From: Planctomycetota bacterium
Lineage (GTDB): Bacteria; Planctomycetota; Phycisphaerae; Phycisphaerales; SM1A02
Direction: 5' to 3'
DNA: 64,000 bases
NCBI GenBank assembly: GCA_022574595.1
Contig: JACZRS010000001.1
Span: 434,001-498,000, forward strand
Shown: positions 62,301 through 64,000 of the stretch, in pieces
How the letters are laid out: every line of letters begins with the position of its first letter
How positions within the stretch are numbered: position 1 is the stretch's first letter
Position numbers and translations under genes: made by a program
The notes under the pieces: generated by a model
What the model saw: the letters and a program-made list of their open reading frames with translations, nothing else
The model's database searches: none
What the model was told of the DNA's origin: nothing

Positions 62301-64000
62301 TCTTGCCATTGGCAAGAGCTCAGTTGGCGCACTGATTAGCAAGCGATTTGCAATTGCATCAGCTGTAACAGTTGGTTGAGCGATTGAAATACCTGCTCTA
62401 GCAATCGCTTGTAACTGCTGTGGCCAACGACTGCGATCTCGGAGTATGGGGCTAAGCGCTTGTGCAACAACTGATGCTTGTGTGTGAGCAAGCGTTATTA
62501 CCTGCAAATCAATTTGCGGGGGCTTTAGTGCATTGCGATCCCATTCCGCTAATAGTGTCAAAGCGTCAGCAACTTCCTCATCCGTTCCTGCTACAACCAC
62601 AGCACCACTTTTAGGATCAGTGATAAGTTTTAATGTGTTGCGTCTGCCCATAGCGCGGCCGGTATCTACTACCTGTCTAACAATCTGCGCCAAAGCAATA
62701 GGATCCGCATCAGTCGGGGTGTAAGTTTCAACTATTCGCTTGGCGGATTCATCTGGTTGATCGAGTTGAGTAATAAGCGTTTCCGCAAGTGCCACAGTTC
62801 GCTGTGGACCTGAGACAATCAGGCTGTTGGTTCGTTCATCCGCTTCAACGCGTACCTTTGGGGTCAGATCTATCTGCCCTCGACTTCGGCGAATCCGCTC
62901 GAGCAGGATGCGCGGATCGGTCTCTTGTTGATCGGTCAGCAAGCGTTCTACAACAGGAGCTATCTGTATAGCCTCTGCGTATTTTAATTTGAATGTTCGC
63001 GCATCTATTGCATCCATCGAAGGCCGAGCATCAAGTGGCTCGATAAGCAGTTCAACTTCAGCCAAATCAGCTTCGAGACCAACAAGGATCAGAGCGTTTG
63101 CTCCGGGCGCGGTTAAGATTTTTACATCGATGGGATCGCCTGTTGCTTTGGAAATCAGGCTGCGTATAGCTTGTGATAGAGCTTGACTAACTTCACGCGC
63201 GTCTGCGAAGGTTAGAGGTTTGATGCGCACGATGGGATCGCCAAGCAATGCTGTACCGCTATCGAGCTGTCTTATAGTTTCTTCCGCAACGGGCATGAGT
63301 GCTTCTGGTGCGGAGATGATAAGGGTATTGGTCTTGCGATCGGCTGTAACATTTAATAGTGATTCGATATTGCTACCAGCTTCGGGTACGTCTTCGGCAA
63401 TACGGGCCATGAGTATTTCGCGCAGCATTGGAGCAAGAGTATCCGCACGTGCATTTTGAAGTTTGAAGAACTTAAGCGAAGTCGCTGGCCCAGCGCGACG
63501 AATATCAAGATCCTTCAGCAGTTTTTCAACGGTTGGGAAAATATCAGATGGGCCTGACACGATTAAGGTTTTACTAACTGGTTCTGTGCTGATATTGATA
63601 GGCACACGTCGATCGCTGCCAATCGAACCTAACTGTGCGGATTTTGCCAAGTCGCGTAAAGTTTTAGCCAGGCCGTTTAAGTCCGCAAAGATGACCTGGT
63701 AGGTTCTAACCTCGATCTCCTCAACGATCTTTTGGCGATCAAGTTGTTCAACGAGCTTCTCAAACCCAGCCATGCGCTGACTTGGAGCGTCAACTATTAG
63801 AGAGTTGGTTTGCGGATCAGCGCGCACAACGACTTCACGCGGTTGTTGTAGGTCAGGGCGTGGCCGACCCCTTGAATCACGAGGCATGGGCGGCTGGGGA
63901 TACATCTCATCAATCGTCTTTGCGAGTTCTTCCGCCCGCGCAACCTTAAGTGGGAAAATCTGAATTTCGCGCCCTTCAGTATCCATGCGATCCGCGTTAT
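53304..64000 (-). CDS. Giant secretin with about 38 tandem N-type domains, 5' end beyond window
   Basis: At least 3,560 residues are encoded, and the frame is still open at the window edge. I count about 38 consecutive modules averaging 86 residues. Each has an N-terminal strand ending in a V(I/F).L...A segment, a helix, a Gly/Ser-rich or acidic insert of varying length, the signature (A)D.RTNSLIV.A, and a helix closing in LD. This is the NolW-like secretin N1 fold. From about residue 3262 a normal secretin pore domain follows: PPQVLIQVMLAEVTLD, LQVLSNPSVMAANNQPAFIQ, VRDGQTIILGGLISD, VPLLGDIPIIGKLF and TELLIVLTPHVI. Known secretins have two to four such N domains. It should form an outer-membrane ring with an extraordinarily long periplasmic vestibule, or serve another role. 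Overlaps the lipoprotein gene by four bases. Confidence 0.9.
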   Translation of the reverse strand, partial: NADRMDTEGREIQIFPLKVARAEELAKTIDEMYPQPPMPRDSRGRPRPDLQQPREVVVRADPQTNSLIVDAPSQRMAGFEKLVEQLDRQKIVEEIEVRTYQVIFADLNGLAKTLRDLAKSAQLGSIGSDRRVPINISTEPVSKTLIVSGPSDIFPTVEKLLKDLDIRRAGPATSLKFFKLQNARADTLAPMLREILMARIAEDVPEAGSNIESLLNVTADRKTNTLIISAPEALMPVAEETIRQLDSGTALLGDPIVRIKPLTFADAREVSQALSQAIRSLISKATGDPIDVKILTAPGANALILVGLEADLAEVELLIEPLDARPSMDAIDARTFKLKYAEAIQIAPVVERLLTDQQETDPRILLERIRRSRGQIDLTPKVRVEADERTNSLIVSGPQRTVALAETLITQLDQPDESAKRIVETYTPTDADPIALAQIVRQVVDTGRAMGRRNTLKLITDPKSGAVVVAGTDEEVADALTLLAEWDRNALKPPQIDLQVITLAHTQASVVAQALSPILRDRSRWPQQLQAIARAGISIAQPTVTADAIANRLLISAPTELLPMARQFIAELDQPRSNSGTVDVRIFNLTKAQAADVAAAVQSALAAKSLNEPGTQPATITAEPSSNSIIVTANPDQLTLVESIIASLDSGVSLDQPQVRTVFLKHARAETIAPIVQQMLAPESDIDVNRLPNWMLPQLYQAQLQQGGEPRVRVAADTRLNAVVISGPPTSLDVAEQMVAQLDIDPAGLDSALKRSVRVLVIENADPAELATNLQAIFQEQDQLDAPPTIRVDTASNSLLVRATNEQFETIERVVKQIDNATLATARQMQLIAIDPSKASASEMAQTLQRMLGRRGSSKVQVISLEELLKRRSLRKEPQPQPGPSSALPMSLWPTIAAQVFAVQDVTNEDLPQQAGRAAIEDLADVTIAVDPETNSLIIVGSPRAIERIIALVEQLESQLPAAPSSIHYVGLPQAVDAKSISTLIDQTLRRMTPAGGKPGDLRRRVAVIADITNNALIIACNDIDFEVIGDLIAALSQPASVDKTVVKIYSLKTITAERAAESVRQMIAPDSTSRGRGKQAQRMRDLAIKLLLEGQTIEAIFDPNRVRISADSHTNSLIVIGPAEAIGFVDQFIELLDQTRVNTQTTLKLYTLKNAKADELSDTLRKIFLTRFQSMKGQLGPSAIQPEFAVDKRTNTLLVTAAPEQLAEVDTLLQQLDQSFGVDRYPLQILELKAAMPQQAAEILEKVVIGTDQKRRAETLIVADDATGSLLVRASEEVLAEINEVLNEIDRRGTNDYKVRTITLERADASSIAAALQNFYDDRAKISSTGRGRRAQTRRVSIIGDTNSNTVLIAASDEDFEEIKHLIAQFDSEDATQQLEFRVFPLKHAKANDVQTTLQRLVNDLMWNQNPFMFFYGPPRGGGQSQKNRDIVAIRADERLNALIVTGQGDKFALVESLIEVLDAPPSESDKRIVKLYRVENADLDVVADVILDVFTDTSRSFRWWQRSDPHELKVRKDEASKILIISGSGKEQNEVAELIASIDSQVAPEDQQIETVPVEFAQARDLARTLSQFLEDRAQAINAAPPTATITSSESANMLIISANRDDHALLKDLLSRLDQPDSGDRIIEIIALKQEATAEELARIISQQFEKRGGQGVRVTADVRTNSLIVNAPKQQFAQAKALIDKLDQPEFSEETIIRTYPLEGARAEEVMRILQQTLELDASGETKGKTFKIDEDSEAVEVNAKIVADERSNSLVVTATIESFPVIESLIEKLENIEPQSPLEFRIIPLEHARAFDVYLTLMEFTRQRGGDRRDEVRIDWNTAENRIIINAIPDQIEQLLAIVEKLDQPSGPEQIREFIPLQFAEAEKIQEALAFFYGPNAPGAETPGERNVQIVADPASNSLVISASEEEWVNVRALLTKLDSEEYDASLQIRVMPLMYADARSVARAINDAFQGQVERDRRGQQSQRNQRRGSEDDQRRDEPPPTRLVESEEWVRAAAEPQTNSVIVSASRQNMRKIEQIIEQIDVADYTKLPPPQLIPVINGDPLQLAATLNELYEQTANRSGRRAMSIVGSATSNTVIVRAKEEDFAQIKVLAEALQQAGISQGLSVHVLKLTDAPATRVASAIEAAFQAKAQQTNQPLAIHADAPGNSLIIACTAALFAEIEKTVSQLDALMPPAGHGIFIIELENISPDEAKNVIETIGLHQRQPDDSVSRIVTEPIKVAALVGRNAIIVVANPIDRQTIVGLLKSIDIVPDYAQAQTRIVTLKNAEAEAVENILRQILSPTDQQTQTSLAKAVQEQVRRLSIRRDGPDAGVIQLDLTKPIRIIADTSLNALVISSTEQNVYAMTEIIKMFDRLPITDAVTVQLFPLENIAADQFARIVNEIFDQGKQLGRVPGTNLEGIPEGQVGPALLDEIAISVDERTNTVIVAGKAEAVALVDVLARRIDADVTPGWIEPRIVQLRFADANDLAETLQAILVDGVGNLPQSTPLQKQIGRIRVARMDENGGAILESDVFTPMTRLVIRPESQLNALILVGTPMNLEVVSELIRMLDIEAAAPGASVRIYPVAHASASRLATTLTRLFDQQVQSKAIRQEDKVIALPDERTNTLIVTTSPRSFIVLERLLETLDSAIAPELSAIRRIKLKNASASRIATIVNKIMDARLDRLREIEPETADLQKATIIEDSRTNSLIIAAGNESYEVIERLVIDLDTSDLPEVGLLDVITLTTANIERIADTINEIMERRYADMPAEIKRSQQPLIMTDARTNSLLIAANLEDLTAIRELVAKLEATQMDPAVGLHVLPLEGARAELLAPRLEQLMRERQQSLGDADTPMDRVTIEADIASNSLIVAANDENLQVIRDLINALITAESQAEGDSKVEIIQLTKSRAVDIVETLEDLYVDEVNRTKGENTIRLTVESRLNAVLVNAPPADIKEIKSLVAMLDNTSPSTVVEIKYIPLSSANALETVSLIENVLSGRGLRAPRRGSQQATVLKYLREIVTEDGETGEELTEMESSAAIRESIALTPDLRTNTIIVHAPRESMRMIEMMIRDLDDSSSGDQNIRIFSLKNADALAMAQILTDLFNLRQQGNLYVLKPREYTQPDDENLPGVNATQGTPTLGGLADTDLTAVPDDRKQLSITVDTRTNSLLVSGTPIYLDLVSTVVKELDALEANEREIYVYPLRNAVAGEVARVLTQFIESEQRKLIGTIGVDQLGSAARLLEREVTIVGDDQSNTVLISASPRYMDQVKAMIAELDVDPPQVLIQVMLAEVTLDTSDDWGIDFGGSRTEGDVNISGGFSLVSAFASGMGVPNLAVSGTDFNLLLRALRGQGRLQVLSNPSVMAANNQPAFIQVGETIRLPVSTSFDRGSQQSSVVPEDIGILLEVTPSINPDGYVRMTIKPEISELSARTTQITESLSSPIITRRTADTTVTVRDGQTIILGGLISDRYESREQKVPLLGDIPIIGKLFTSTSEKSTKTELLIVLTPHVIMSPTELDRVDRVTIDEINRLSLPDKIKDQIRQGIIDGTGGLYDRYGNRLDVPRIDTTKGEKE
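54206..63986 (-). repeat. Protein-level tandem array of about 38 secretin N-type domains
   Basis: The modules are homologous in protein sequence but not near-identical in DNA, so the array is old and not a recent slippage product. The most constant word is TNSLIV or TNTLIV, preceded by a DxR/DxE dipeptide. Most modules are 70-90 residues. A few (for example around 61.0-61.5 kb, 58.0 kb and 54.6-55.0 kb) carry inserts of 20-60 residues rich in Gly, Arg, Gln or Pro between strand 2 and the TNS motif. The count is by eye and could be off by one or two. Confidence 0.85.

Noticed and set aside
53413-63702. Many plus-strand frames of 60-260 codons inside the giant secretin gene
   Set aside because: They are antisense shadows. 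Their Ser/Arg-rich translations repeat at the period of the secretin modules, because the TNSLIV codons read backwards give the same words.
54206-63986. The 38-module array as a CRISPR array or DNA tandem repeat
   Set aside because: The repeats are homologous only at the protein level, are about 258 bases long and vary in length, with no identical direct repeats or spacers.

Overview
The window looks like a chromosomal segment of a Gram-negative planctomycete, most likely of the Phycisphaerae type. This is inferred from several traits. Three secreted proteins end in the same dockerin-like tail (GDLDGDGVV...DLL..F..WG with a second loop). There are five small membrane proteins with CPxCG zinc ribbons, and an ECF sigma factor is paired with a membrane Ser/Thr kinase. 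Outer-membrane machinery is present (secretin, DUF481 barrel, lipoproteins). Ribosome binding sites are often weak, and GTG and TTG starts occur. No rRNA, tRNA or CRISPR array was recognised.

Layout: 1-1 kb, a 5'-truncated ZIP metal transporter overlapping a cupredoxin. 1.3-4.9 kb, a secreted beta-helix dockerin protein, an MscS channel and a coiled-coil envelope protein. 5.3-8.5 kb, the ECF sigma/kinase pair. 9.3-15.5 kb, a TauE-like permease, a PrpB-like methylisocitrate lyase and a citrate/methylcitrate synthase. The last two are separated by a small accessory patch with a GIY-YIG protein, an IS1595-type transposase remnant and a truncated SRPBCC gene. 15.5-22.6 kb: an apparent proteasome-fold (Ntn-hydrolase) protein with a translationally coupled 61-residue partner, a PqqB-like metallo-hydrolase, an esterase, a LolA-like secreted protein and a 3-hydroxyacyl-CoA dehydrogenase. 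22.8-27.1 kb: ResB and CcsA for cytochrome c maturation. 27.3-33.5 kb: ThpR, a 2-hydroxyacid dehydrogenase, enolase, a PHB-depolymerase-like dockerin esterase and an AsmA-like membrane protein. 33.7-50.8 kb: OppB/OppA, TPR and secreted proteins, a flippase-like membrane protein, PyrE, rhodanese, a crotonase lacking both catalytic glutamates, DUF481, FKBP, a NeuD-like acyltransferase, thymidylate kinase, and PilZ-like and cupin proteins. 51-64 kb: an FG-GAP/dockerin protein, a lipoprotein and a giant secretin.

The outstanding object is the giant secretin gene. It runs off the right edge of the window and still encodes at least 3,560 residues: about 38 tandem secretin N-type (NolW-like) domains followed by one ordinary secretin pore domain. 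Known secretins carry only a few such domains. Its stop codon overlaps the start of a small lipoprotein gene.

Intergenic regions carry several families of dispersed short hairpin repeats. One supplies the last codons and stop of a PilZ-like gene. Start codons were moved inward from the longest reading frame where a ribosome binding site or signal peptide argued for it. All functional calls rest on motif recognition by eye, without database searches.
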